Shown one piece after another: positions 18,359 through 27,016 of a DNA stretch of 64,000 nt (positions are counted from its first letter, which is position 1; every line of letters begins with the position of its first letter). Source of the stretch: an uncultured Bacteroidota bacterium. Its GTDB lineage: Bacteria; Bacteroidota; Bacteroidia; Chitinophagales; Chitinophagaceae. Below the pieces are notes generated by a model, which did no database searches, was not told where the DNA came from, and saw only the letters and a program-made list of their open reading frames with translations. The translations under genes were made by a program, and so were the position numbers. Where the stretch lies: assembly GCA_903877645.1 (NCBI GenBank), contig CAIRES010000065.1, forward strand, positions 1 to 64,000. The letters run 5' to 3'.

Positions 18359-19164
18359 AAAAGGTGGGCTGCAATGAGCCCGGCATTTTCATGATCAAAT
18401 ATATGGTGCCCTTTGTTGAGTACATGTACCTGCACCGTGTCCAGCCCTTCTTTGAACTGATGTGCGAGGGCCGGCGGCATTACCTTGTCGTATTCGCCCA
18501 TAAATATGGATACGGGTATATGGTGCTGCTTGATGAGCTTGCGCACGGTCTTGGGTTCGGGCATCAGGTCGCGCATGGCAGGCCATGCATTAAGCAGTAT
18601 ATTCCGTTTCTGTTCGTTTTGCAGGAAGTGCATCACGAAGCGGTGCCGTGACTCATGCACAAGCTTGTTCTTCTTCAGCCAGTCTATAAAGCGCAGGTAA
18701 CCTGTGGGCTGGCCCAGCATATGCCCGAATATTTTGCGGCCAAAGAAAGTACGGGTGAAAAAATTGAAATAGAAATTTATCGACAGTCCGTCAGTAGCCA
18801 TCAGCACTACTTTATCTATACTTGCAGGGATGCCTTCCAGTACGCTGAGACATACACGGCCGCCTATGCTGTAGCCCAGCAGCGAAACTTTTTTTACGTT
18901 GTGGGCATCCATCAGCGCCTGCACTGTGGCCAGCAGGTCGGCGGTGCGCCATGCTTTTTGGCCGGGCCATTTTGTGTGGCCATGGTGTGGCAGGTCTATA
19001 GCTATGATGGTGTACTCCGATGAAAGGTGTGGCACAAAATCGCCAAAGATCCACGCATCGGTTTCATAACCATGAAAGGCCAGTAGCAGGCGCGGACCAT
19101 TGCCCCATTGCAGGTAGTGGAGTTGTTCATTGCCCGATGTGATATATCCATTCTTGTTGGTCAT
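18355..19164 (-). CDS. Alpha/beta hydrolase
   Basis: 269 residues with the alpha/beta hydrolase fold: oxyanion HGYETD, strand-turn AIDLPHHGHT, nucleophile elbow GYSIGG (S99), acid in FMGEYDKVMPP, and catalytic His in NKGHHIF. No signal peptide is seen. Family members include esterases and C-C hydrolases; the substrate is unknown. It lies just downstream of the K+ channel gene and is translationally coupled to the glycosyltransferase. Confidence 0.85.
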   Translation of the reverse strand: MTNKNGYITSGNEQLHYLQWGNGPRLLLAFHGYETDAWIFGDFVPHLSSEYTIIAIDLPHHGHTKWPGQKAWRTADLLATVQALMDAHNVKKVSLLGYSIGGRVCLSVLEGIPASIDKVVLMATDGLSINFYFNFFTRTFFGRKIFGHMLGQPTGYLRFIDWLKKNKLVHESRHRFVMHFLQNEQKRNILLNAWPAMRDLMPEPKTVRKLIKQHHIPVSIFMGEYDKVMPPALAHQFKEGLDTVQVHVLNKGHHIFDHENAGLIAAHLL

Positions 19165-19181
19165 TAACGCAGTTGCTGCCT

Positions 19182-20147
19182 CTATTTATTTAGGAAGGTG
19201 ATCTCATTGAGCTTATGCATCTCCAGGATGGTAGTGCCGCCGTTTTCGGCTTCGCGGTACATAGGCACAAACTTGGCATCAAGCAGTATCTCTTTATAAG
19301 TATAAGAGGTGCGGCGCAGCACCGGGCTGGAGAATACATCATCAAAGCCGGTGACCAGCACGTATAGTTCGGCATCGGCCATGGCCAGGTCGGCAGCAGT
19401 AAAGCCCATCAGCGGACTGTTCTCGTCGATAGGGTGCACAACGGTCCAGTTCATAGAAAGGTTATCTACTTTATACCGCTCCAGCGCCAGGTCATAAAAC
19501 TGGTAAGTGGCTTCTCCGTTCTTGTCGCACCGCAGGGCTATGCTCACCTTTATTTCTACATTAGTGAGGGTGTGGTTGTCTTTATAAGTAACGAGGCGGA
19601 ACATGAGGGCTGTCTTGTCCTTGTAAGGACTGATCAGCGCTTTGTCGCTGAAAGCAAGGTAGGTAGTAGGCTTGGCAAACCGCCCATAGATAAGACCGGT
19701 GGCAATAGCGAAAGACAGGAAGCCGCTGAGCGCCTCTAACGAGGATACGATATTGGCGCCATCGCCCATGGGATTGATGCGCCCGTAACCCAAGGTGGTG
19801 AATGTTTGTGTGCTGAAGTAGAAGACCTCTTTGAATTTGGCCCATTGATTGGTAGCGATCATGCCTTGTAACTGGTCTATACCCATCAGCAGGTATATGC
19901 ACGTGTACAGGATGTTGATGACAAAGTAAAAGATAAGGATGACTGCAGCGAATTTCCAGCGGGGCAGGGTAAGCATCTTCTGGTAGGCGCTGATGCGACT
20001 GAAAAGCGGCATTCCCTCCCTGCGCAGGTTGAACGAACCATCTTTGTTGATGAACCTGCCCCCGTAATTATTCGGGTTGCTGCCAAAGCCCGTGTCATTA
20101 TTGGTTTTAAGAAACGGGTTGATCCTCCGGATAGATGCCTTGCTCAT
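19182..20147 (-). CDS. Inward-rectifier (Kir-type) potassium channel
   Basis: 321 residues matching bacterial KirBac channels: a slide-helix region around 50-65, TM1 (66-88), pore helix and selectivity filter FTTLGYGR (T117-R123), TM2 (about 131-156) with LSGFLSFAIATGLIYGRFA, and a C-terminal immunoglobulin-like cytoplasmic domain (165-310). The filter TLGYGR is typical of Kir rather than voltage-gated channels. It conducts K+ across the inner membrane. Probably cotranscribed with the hydrolase and glycosyltransferase. Confidence 0.92.
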   Translation of the reverse strand: MSKASIRRINPFLKTNNDTGFGSNPNNYGGRFINKDGSFNLRREGMPLFSRISAYQKMLTLPRWKFAAVILIFYFVINILYTCIYLLMGIDQLQGMIATNQWAKFKEVFYFSTQTFTTLGYGRINPMGDGANIVSSLEALSGFLSFAIATGLIYGRFAKPTTYLAFSDKALISPYKDKTALMFRLVTYKDNHTLTNVEIKVSIALRCDKNGEATYQFYDLALERYKVDNLSMNWTVVHPIDENSPLMGFTAADLAMADAELYVLVTGFDDVFSSPVLRRTSYTYKEILLDAKFVPMYREAENGGTTILEMHKLNEITFLNK

Positions 20148-20262
20148 AAAACAAATTTAGAGTTTATTTTAAGAAGAGTGAAGAAAGATGGGCAATGTCA
20201 TGCAATACCCATAAAATGTGCACTATGCATTAACGTCTTTAACCTGCAAAAAAATAATTGAA

Positions 20263-20395
20263 TAGGTGTCATGGTGAGCCTCGTCGAACCACGACACCGT
20301 TACCGGACTGGTAATGATCACTCATTACCAGCTAAACTCAATTACCCATAACACTCAACGGAGCCATGGTTCGACGAGGCTCACCATGACACCTA
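20263..20395. repeat. REP-like nested palindromic element
   Basis: Two perfect 29-base inverted arms (20263-20291 and 20367-20395) enclose a 75-base centre. The centre carries its own perfect 10-base hairpin, CTGGTAATGA/TCATTACCAG (20308-20317 and 20322-20331, loop TCAC). The arms contain GGTGAGCCTCGTCGAACCA, a sequence type common in intergenic REP-like repeats. It lies in the 291-base gap between two minus-strand genes and has no coding capacity. It may act as a terminator as well as being a mobile palindrome. Confidence 0.9.
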
Positions 20396-20438
20396 CTTGT
20401 ATAGTTTATACTTTAAAAAATCCATATAGACTATTAGT

Positions 20439-21701
20439 CTAAGCCTTTATCTCGCCCAGCGCTTTTACCAGTGCATCCAGCTCATCGGTAGTGGTGTAGA
20501 GGTTGGGGGTGATGCGGCAGCCATGCACACCGGCGCCATCTATAGCTACTGTGTATATCTTGTATTTGTCGAGCAGGGTTTTGGCCAGGTCGCCGGGCTT
20601 TACGCCTTTGATGCCCACATTGGCTATGCCGCAGGAGCGGGCCGGGTCAGTAGGGGTATTGAGGATAACGTGAGACATGGGTCGCACCTTGTTTACCCAG
20701 TAGTTTTGCAGGTAGCGTAGCCGGGCTTCTTTACGCGCCGGGCCTATGCGGTGGTAAAAGTCTATGGCGTCGCTTATAGTTAGGTCGGTAGCTACGGGAT
20801 GCGTGCCGGTATGGTTGAGGCGCAGTATGTCATTTTGCTCCTTGCCTGTTTCAGCGAATATGGGCCATATCTTACTAATGTTGTCCTTCTTTACATACAG
20901 TGCACCAGCGCCTATAGGCACGCTCAGCCACTTGTGCAGGCTGGTGCCGTAGTAGTCGCAATTGAGATCAGGTATGCTGAAATAGAGATGCGCAAACGCA
21001 TGGGCCCCATCCACCATCACAGGTACGCCCTTGCTGTGTGCCATATCGCATATCTTGCGAATAGGCAGTATTTGCCCGGTGATATTGATCATGTGGCACA
21101 CCATCAGCAGTTTTGTTTTTGGGGTGATGGCATTGGCGTATAGCTCCACTATTTCGTCGTCACTTTTTGGGTCCGGCGGCACAGATACGATCTTGTTCAC
21201 CATGCCGTGGCGTTTTGCTGTTTGTTTGAACATCTCCAGCATAGAGCCATAGTCCTGCTCGGCCATTACGGCCTCATCGCCGGGCTGCCAGTCTATGCCC
21301 GTGATCACCATATCCAGCGATTCGGTGGTGTTGCGGGTAATGATCAGCTCCTCGGGCGAGCAGCCTGCCACCTCGGCCACCTTCTTTGCTGCTGCATTCT
21401 TATTATCAAATTGCACCGTACGCAGGTAGTGCGATGCCTGTACATTGATGTCGCGTATATGCCCTATGTATTGCTCCAGTATCTCCTGTGGCATAAAGCA
21501 GTAATAGCCATTCTCCAGGTTGATGTAGTCGGGAGTAAGCTTGTACCCCTTGCGTATAGTACCCCAGAAGTCTTCGTTCTCTGCCACGATATCAGCAGGC
21601 TGGTCGCCCACCGACTCCAGCATTTTACCAAATGCGGATAAACTGGCTATGCTCGCAAGGCCCAGCATGGTGGAGTTTTTGAGGAATGTGCGTTTGTTCA
21701 T
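20439..21701 (-). CDS. PLP-dependent aminotransferase class V-fold protein, exported
   Basis: 420 residues. The N-terminus NKRTFLKNSTMLGLASIASLSAF looks like a Tat-type signal peptide with KR in place of RR. The body is a class V aminotransferase/cysteine desulfurase-like fold: ITRNTTESLD (phosphate binding), VMVDGAHAFAH (D231, H234), and GTSLHKWLS, where K257 should bind PLP. Related proteins are isopenicillin-N epimerase-like enzymes. The reaction is unknown. Its first 12 codons are duplicated at the start of the next upstream gene. Single gene or two-gene unit. Confidence 0.85.
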   Translation of the reverse strand: MNKRTFLKNSTMLGLASIASLSAFGKMLESVGDQPADIVAENEDFWGTIRKGYKLTPDYINLENGYYCFMPQEILEQYIGHIRDINVQASHYLRTVQFDNKNAAAKKVAEVAGCSPEELIITRNTTESLDMVITGIDWQPGDEAVMAEQDYGSMLEMFKQTAKRHGMVNKIVSVPPDPKSDDEIVELYANAITPKTKLLMVCHMINITGQILPIRKICDMAHSKGVPVMVDGAHAFAHLYFSIPDLNCDYYGTSLHKWLSVPIGAGALYVKKDNISKIWPIFAETGKEQNDILRLNHTGTHPVATDLTISDAIDFYHRIGPARKEARLRYLQNYWVNKVRPMSHVILNTPTDPARSCGIANVGIKGVKPGDLAKTLLDKYKIYTVAIDGAGVHGCRITPNLYTTTDELDALVKALGEIKA

Positions 21702-21726
21702 TGTTTAGATTTAATTGTTATAGACC

Positions 21727-22191
21727 TTAATCAAGGAAATCAATACTCACTAGCTTTACCATATACCCATCGCTACCTTTGCTTACATTAAATTTCGCTC
21801 CTATTTCCATCCATTCTAAGAAAAGTAAAATATGGTTCTTTTCTTCTTCAATCGCATAAATGTAAACAATTTGATTCGGCGTATATCCCCGAGTCACCAC
21901 CTCTGCGGAATCGACAACCTCGCATTTTCTGCTGCCAATACCAAATGATTTGCAACCTATGTTCAGCAAACTTGTACCAAAGCCATTTGAGAACACACAT
22001 CTATCAAATCGCTCTATCCTTGACCGTAGAAAATTTGTTATTGCTGTATCATTCATAATACTGTTTACTGTTTTACAATCATTCAGATCTATTGGTTTCT
22101 GCCCATAACATACAGACGGCAGCAACATTCCTGTTAAGATAACTATTACAGCTATCATGGTGGAGTTTTTGAGGAATGTACGTTTGCCCAT
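21727..22191 (-). CDS. Small secreted protein with duplicated signal-peptide start
   Basis: 154 residues; signal peptide about 1-30 (ends CYGQ). The first 12 codons (MGKRTFLKNSTM) are 33/36 bases identical to those of the downstream PLP-enzyme gene, while the rest is unrelated. The mature part has four cysteines (for example NDCK, DRCV, IGCK and KCEV) and a strand-rich end. Family not recognised. The chimeric start suggests gene-end duplication or an insertion that captured a ready-made export signal. Confidence 0.6.
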   Translation of the reverse strand: MGKRTFLKNSTMIAVIVILTGMLLPSVCYGQKPIDLNDCKTVNSIMNDTAITNFLRSRIERFDRCVFSNGFGTSLLNIGCKSFGIGSRKCEVVDSAEVVTRGYTPNQIVYIYAIEEEKNHILLFLEWMEIGAKFNVSKGSDGYMVKLVSIDFLD

Positions 22192-22206
22192 TTGTCAAGT
22201 TTGAAT

Positions 22207-22743
22207 TCATTTCGTTTCCCAATGTTGAATAACCGAAACTGCAAACCCAATTTTTCGATTTATTTCAGTGTCATTAGTATATAGCCTGTAATTGCTGACC
22301 GGATTTCCGAAGTAAACTATTCCAAATTCCGGTATCCAATAATAATTACATTCTGCATCAGCAGCGTATTCTATATCATAAAGATATTTATAGACCTGAT
22401 AATTTCTTCCGAAAATAGCAATTGTGGTATCTGCTATATATCTAAAGATGATTTTACTAGCTCGTTTTACGATCTTACCTTCGAGATATAAATCTTTGCT
22501 GTCCGGTCCACCACTATAATAGGCTTTTGATTTGTCTTTTAAATTAAAAATAAAACGAAAAGAAACGCTATTGCCTGTATTGCAATCCAAAATAAAACTG
22601 TCATTTCTGACTGTCACTTTTTGGCAAAAGTAACATGTGTCGGAAGGAAATCTTGAATGAGTGCCTACCCAAAAATGATGATCACATTTTTTACGGCATC
22701 CTATCAATGTTAGCAGTATGAAACAAAAAAACATTTCCCTCAT
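22207..22743 (-). CDS. Putative lipoprotein, unknown function
   Basis: 178 residues from the ATG at 22743; a lipoprotein signal MREMFFCFILLTLIGC places the lipid-bearing Cys at residue 16. The mature part has a CYFCQK pair and many aromatic residues in strand-like alternation (NYYWIPEFGIVYFG near the end). Family not recognised. It lies 15 bases upstream of the small secreted protein on the same strand, so the three minus-strand genes may form one unit. The frame extends further upstream but that part lacks a signal peptide. Confidence 0.5.
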   Translation of the reverse strand: MREMFFCFILLTLIGCRKKCDHHFWVGTHSRFPSDTCYFCQKVTVRNDSFILDCNTGNSVSFRFIFNLKDKSKAYYSGGPDSKDLYLEGKIVKRASKIIFRYIADTTIAIFGRNYQVYKYLYDIEYAADAECNYYWIPEFGIVYFGNPVSNYRLYTNDTEINRKIGFAVSVIQHWETK

Positions 22744-22980
22744 TCTATATAAGATTCTCGCCATTGTTGGGATTCGATCACCTCGCGCAGGGCAGATACA
22801 CAAGATAATAAAGTACCTTCAACCTACTCTTTTCCTTATAAAACTTATTTCCATCACCCCTTGTCGAAATAATTCTACAAATCCGGGCACGGCATTTGCT
22901 GCATAAAAGGAAGATATAGTATTACTTTTATTGCCGAATTGAGCGGCGTTACCAGTTGTCTTTCAATTAATAAAAATCGT

Positions 22981-23610
22981 ATGAAATTTTTAATTGCTGA
23001 TGATCATGATATTGTGCGCCTTGGTGTGAAGCTGTTATTGCAAAAGAAATACCCCGATGCCGGGGTTACCGAGATAACTGACTACAACAAGATACTCGGC
23101 AAGTTGAAGGGCGATGATTACGACCTATTGATACTGGACATCCACATGCAGGAAACCTGCACAATAGAGTTCATCAGGCACCTTATATCGCTTAAACCCG
23201 CGTTACGCATCATCATCTTATCTTATTTGCCCGAGGATGTATTTGCCATCCACTACCTGAAGGCAGGTGTAATGGCTTATATACATAAAAAATACGATAT
23301 AGAAATTCTGAGCAAGGCTGTAGACTGCGTTTTAACGGATCGCAAGTTTTTAACAGCCGGGGTAAATGAGCGAATGCTGCATAAAGATACAGGAGATGAG
23401 AACCTGTTTGCCAGGCTCTCCGAAAGAGAGATAGAGGTACTGCATTATATGCTGCAAGGATATGTCTCGAGCGAAATATGCAACAAGATGAACCTGCACA
23501 GCACCACCATAAGCACTTACAAGAACCGCATCTTCGAGAAACTGCACACCAACAATATTATGGAGCTGAACGAACTGGTTACCATACACGATCTCTTAAA
23601 AAAACCATAA
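22981..23610 (+). CDS. NarL/FixJ-family response regulator
   Basis: 209 residues: receiver domain with acidic pair DD at 7-8, phospho-acceptor D53 in LLILDIHM, the Ser in IILSYLPED, and K at IHKKYD; then a LuxR-type helix-turn-helix (about 145-205) with LSEREIEVLHYMLQGYVSSEI and STTISTYKNRIFEKL. It should activate genes on phosphorylation. The gene is 13 bases ahead of the histidine-kinase gene, so the two are a two-component pair. The kinase carries an in-frame stop, so this regulator may lack its cognate kinase. The ATG at 22981 is used, because receiver folds start within a few residues. Confidence 0.92.
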   Translation: MKFLIADDHDIVRLGVKLLLQKKYPDAGVTEITDYNKILGKLKGDDYDLLILDIHMQETCTIEFIRHLISLKPALRIIILSYLPEDVFAIHYLKAGVMAYIHKKYDIEILSKAVDCVLTDRKFLTAGVNERMLHKDTGDENLFARLSEREIEVLHYMLQGYVSSEICNKMNLHSTTISTYKNRIFEKLHTNNIMELNELVTIHDLLKKP

Positions 23611-23623
23611 CCGGCAAAGAGCA

Positions 23624-25390
23624 ATGAATAGCGCTGATACTGCAAAACGTGCGATGACTGCAACCTCTGCCCGGATACTGACCCGCAGAATATTTCTTGC
23701 GTTTTTAGGGCTTATTGTCATCATTGCTGTTGCCGCGCTGTTTGTACGCAATACTATTTCCCGAAAATCTATGCAACTGGCCGAGATGGCCGGCAATATT
23801 GACAGTAGTCAATCAAAGCCGGAAGAAGTGCTGCTGCTCATATACCAGGCCAATGATGATTTCCAGGAATCGCTTATTGACGGGAGCGGCAAGCGGAGTA
23901 TCGATTACAAATTGAAGCTGAAATTGGCTTTTGCAGAGATAGACACTTTGCTGAATGATAAAATGAATACCGCCAACCTGACACCGCAGCAAACGGGCAA
24001 AATAAAAGACTGGTACCGAAAAAAGCTATCCCTTTCAGATACGTTGTACACGCTGAAGCAAAACTTTGATTCGCTCCTCAATCTGTATGCCGATTTCAAC
24101 ATGCAGGCAGATAAAGATGGCCGCAGCGCAACTGTGTACCGGCAAAACGGGCAAAACAATACTGCCGACACCCTATGGCGGAACGCACAGAAAAGAAAAT
24201 TAGTAAAGAGGATAAAGGACGCTATCGCCAATAAAGATGGGGGCACGGGGATAAAAGAGATATTGCGCAGCCGCTCTGAGCACGACCGGTCAACCAGGCA
24301 AATGCTGGCACAGGATAAAGCCGCCTACTCCCGGAAACTACAAATGCTGCAACAGCAAAATGTAAAGCTGCTGGCTGTGCAACGGGAACTGACCGCCCTA
24401 AATACCCACATCATCAACGAGATGAACCAGATCATTGATGAGATCAAAGATATTAACTACAACATTGCCAATGAATTTAAACGAATGGCTCTCCGGTCGT
24501 ACAAAGAAAGCACAGAGCTGCTGAATAAACTTTACTTCATTGCCCTCTCCCTCGTGGTTACTTTTGCACTTTTGCTTATCCTGCTCATTTTTCAACTCAA
24601 CAGGTCGGAACTGGACCTGGTAGAAAAAATTGAGAAACTAGATGATGCAACCACACAGTTAAATATATCAAATACAGGGCTGGGGCGGGCCTTGTCGTTA
24701 AAAAACAAACTGATCTCTATTATTTCGCATGATCTTATCGGATCCATACATGCGCTCAACAGCGCACTCAAATTTATAAGCAAGGAGGACATGAATGCAC
24801 CGAAGCAAAAACAGGTGCTCAACGAGATCAGTGCATCATCTGAGCAACTGACCATATTTGCGGATGATATAGTGACCTGGGTACAGTTTCAGCAACAGGA
24901 TGAGCTGTCGCAAATGCGCCTCAGCACCACCAGCTTTGATGTGCAGGCGTTGGTGCAGGAGAAATGGGAAATATTAGCGTTGAGGGCCGGCATGAAAAAG
25001 GTAGTACTGATAGCAGAAGGCAAAAGCTGCGAGATAGCCACAGACCGTAAAATACTGGGCATCATTATTTATAACATACTCAGCAATGCTATTTAGTTTA
25101 CTGAAGACGGTATGATCAGGTACAGTATGACGTTGCAAAAAGATCGTCTGCGGCTGCAATTTGCCGATACAGGCACAGGATTTACAGGTAGCCTGGTGGC
25201 CAATTATAATGCAGATAAGATCAACTACATCAGCCCCGAGGCAGGCACTAAAAATGAGTTAGGCAAGGGCATGGGCCTCATCATCATTAAGGACCTGGCC
25301 AAACAAATAAATGCAGGCATAGCCATAGGCAATAACGCCAATGGAGGTGCATTTGTAAAGATCGACATCCAATCAAGCAACGTTGCATAG
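23624..25390 (+). pseudogene. Membrane histidine kinase interrupted by one amber codon
   Basis: Read through a single TAG at 25094-25096, the frame gives 588 codons of a sensor kinase. It has TM1 (about 22-44), a periplasmic helical sensor (45-310), TM2 (about 313-333), a coiled linker, HisKA with H369 in ISHDLIGSIHAL, and HATPase_c with G1 ADTGTGF and G2 GKGMGLIIIKDL. The TAG falls in the N box where NAIKFT is expected, so one base change (AAG to TAG) explains it. The frame beyond is uninterrupted to 25390. The truncated 490-residue product lacks most of the ATP-binding domain and should not autophosphorylate. It may still act as a phosphatase or be rescued by suppression. Confidence 0.85.
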
Positions 25391-25428
25391 CGCCTGCAGA
25401 TAATACTCCCCGGGCAGAGGCCAAATAT

Positions 25429-25875
25429 TTACTTGTTCAGTTTCAAATCCTCCACCAACCCATTCAATTCAGAATAAGGCGCGCCATCTGCCGTCTCCCA
25501 TGTCTTCCTATGTACAATACGGTATTTGATTGCGGCTACGCTGCTCTGCTTGTTGCGCAAGAAGATGGGCATGATCATATTCCTTGTTGGGAAATCCGTA
25601 GGGTCGTAGTACATCCATACCTCAATAATTAATGGCAGGTCTTTTTTATTGACCGTAGCAGGCAGCGAGGTTATTGCCGCTTTCATTGCTTCCTTGTTCT
25701 CCGCCGATTCAGTGGTTTCTTTTGCTTCATACCTGATGTAGCTATTGAATAGTCTTCTTATTGTTTCTATTGATCTTGCTTCTGCGTTATTTGTTATTTC
25801 AGTATGCTTCGCCTGTCCAATTGCTGGGTAGGATAACAGGCATAGTATCGCAAAAAATAGCGAAAGTACTTTCAT
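25429..25875 (-). CDS. Small secreted protein, unknown function
   Basis: 148 residues with a signal peptide MKVLSLFFAILCLLSYPAIGQ. The mature part begins with a helical region (SIETIRRLFNSYIRYEAKET) and continues with strand-like sequence (IIEVWMYYDPTDFPTRNMI). No cysteines, no known motif. Convergent with the kinase gene, 38 bases apart. Family not recognised. Confidence 0.6.
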   Translation of the reverse strand: MKVLSLFFAILCLLSYPAIGQAKHTEITNNAEARSIETIRRLFNSYIRYEAKETTESAENKEAMKAAITSLPATVNKKDLPLIIEVWMYYDPTDFPTRNMIMPIFLRNKQSSVAAIKYRIVHRKTWETADGAPYSELNGLVEDLKLNK

Positions 25876-26072
25876 TGCATCATTTTCATCAGGTCATATA
25901 GAATTACTGGCGGATATTCGGGTTCATCACTTTTTCCATTCTAAAGATACAAAATATGACTTCTATATGCGCAAAATCCCTACTTATCCCTGTCCGGTCC
26001 CTCTGGCTACATTTTTTTAGGCTGTCGGGCACATTGCAATCATTCTGCATTTCATCTTACATATATAATACC

Positions 26073-26080
26073 TACTTTTG
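26073..26080 (+). promoter_or_regulatory. -7 promoter box of ccmC
   Basis: TACTTTTG matches TAnnTTTG exactly and ends 21 bases before the ATG at 26102. The open frame starting at the TTG inside this box (26078) is therefore not the true start. Confidence 0.65.
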
Positions 26081-26101
26081 CGCAAATTCTTGACCTGTAC
26101 A

Positions 26102-26767
26102 ATGCGTAGCTGGTGGTGGAAAATACTTTGTTTCTTAATTCTGGCCTATGTGGTGGTTGGCGGATTCCTGATGCCGGTACCCAGGCTGGATATTCTCAAT
26201 GAGACCATCCGCAACCTCTATTTCCATGTGCCCATGTGGTTTACCATGATGGCCCTGTTTGGTTCAGCAGCCTATTATTCCATAAAGTACCTGCGTTCGG
26301 GCAACCTTAAGGATGATGTGTATGCAGTGCAATTTACCAATACAGGCATATTTTTCAGCTTACTGGGTATGAGTACGGGTATGGAGTGGGCGCAGTTCAC
26401 ATGGGGTAGTGCGTGGAGCAATGACCCCAAGCAGCTATGCACAGCGCTGAGTATGCTCATTTATTTTGCCTACAGCATATTGCGGGGAGGCCTCAAGGAT
26501 GATGAGAAGAAAGCCAAGATCAGCGCGGTATACAATGTGTTTGCATTCGCCATGATGGTGCCGCTGATCATGATCATACCACGCATGGTCGATTCGCTAC
26601 ATCCCGGCGCCGGTGGCAATCCTGCATTCAAGCAATACGACTTGGATAAGGATATGCGCCTCGTGTTCTATCCTGCCGTGATTGGATGGATCATGCTGGG
26701 TTATTGGATCGCATCATTGAAGATAAGATTGGGACTCATCAAGTATAAAAAGGATATTGCTTTTTAG
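26102..26767 (+). CDS. ccmC: Cytochrome c biogenesis protein CcmC/CcsA family
   Basis: 221 residues with six predicted membrane helices. The heme-handling tryptophan-rich motif is WGSAWSNDPK (W101-K110) between helices 3 and 4, close to the Bacteroidota version of WGxxWxxD. H42 in NLYFHVPMW is a likely axial heme ligand. CcmC delivers heme to the periplasmic face for c-type cytochrome assembly. A CcmD-like gene follows after 15 bases. Other ccm genes (ccmA, B, E, F) are not in the window. Confidence 0.9.
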   Translation: MRSWWWKILCFLILAYVVVGGFLMPVPRLDILNETIRNLYFHVPMWFTMMALFGSAAYYSIKYLRSGNLKDDVYAVQFTNTGIFFSLLGMSTGMEWAQFTWGSAWSNDPKQLCTALSMLIYFAYSILRGGLKDDEKKAKISAVYNVFAFAMMVPLIMIIPRMVDSLHPGAGGNPAFKQYDLDKDMRLVFYPAVIGWIMLGYWIASLKIRLGLIKYKKDIAF

Positions 26768-26782
26768 TAAATCAGATATACC

Positions 26783-26989
26783 ATGAACAAAAGCCTTGCT
26801 ACTATATTTTTATTGCTAATAACAACGACCATAGCCAGTGCGCAGACAGAAATGGCTGATACGCTGCGCTCTAATGGTAAAATATACGTTGTGGTTATGG
26901 TATTAGCCACTATATTTGCGGGAATTTTTGCGTATCTCGTGTACATTGACCGCAAAATTTCACGTTTAGAAAAAGGGAAAGACAATTAA
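26783..26989 (+). CDS. ccmD: CcmD-family small membrane protein
   Basis: 68 residues: a signal-like helix (1-20), then one membrane helix (about 33-54, VVVMVLATIFAGIFAYLVY) followed by IDRKISRLEKGK. Short proteins with this pattern follow ccmC in Bacteroidota and are annotated CcmD, which in other bacteria stabilises the heme-CcmE complex. Assignment rests on position and the conserved IDRKIxxLE tail. Confidence 0.75.
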   Translation: MNKSLATIFLLLITTTIASAQTEMADTLRSNGKIYVVVMVLATIFAGIFAYLVYIDRKISRLEKGKDN

Positions 26990-27016
26990 TTAATTCAACT
27001 TTTAAACAAAACAAAG

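Noticed and set aside
22757-22785. Sequence resembling a tRNA T-arm (GGGATTCGATCACC)
   Set aside because: No matching acceptor, D or anticodon arms around it; it falls at the upstream end of a lipoprotein frame.
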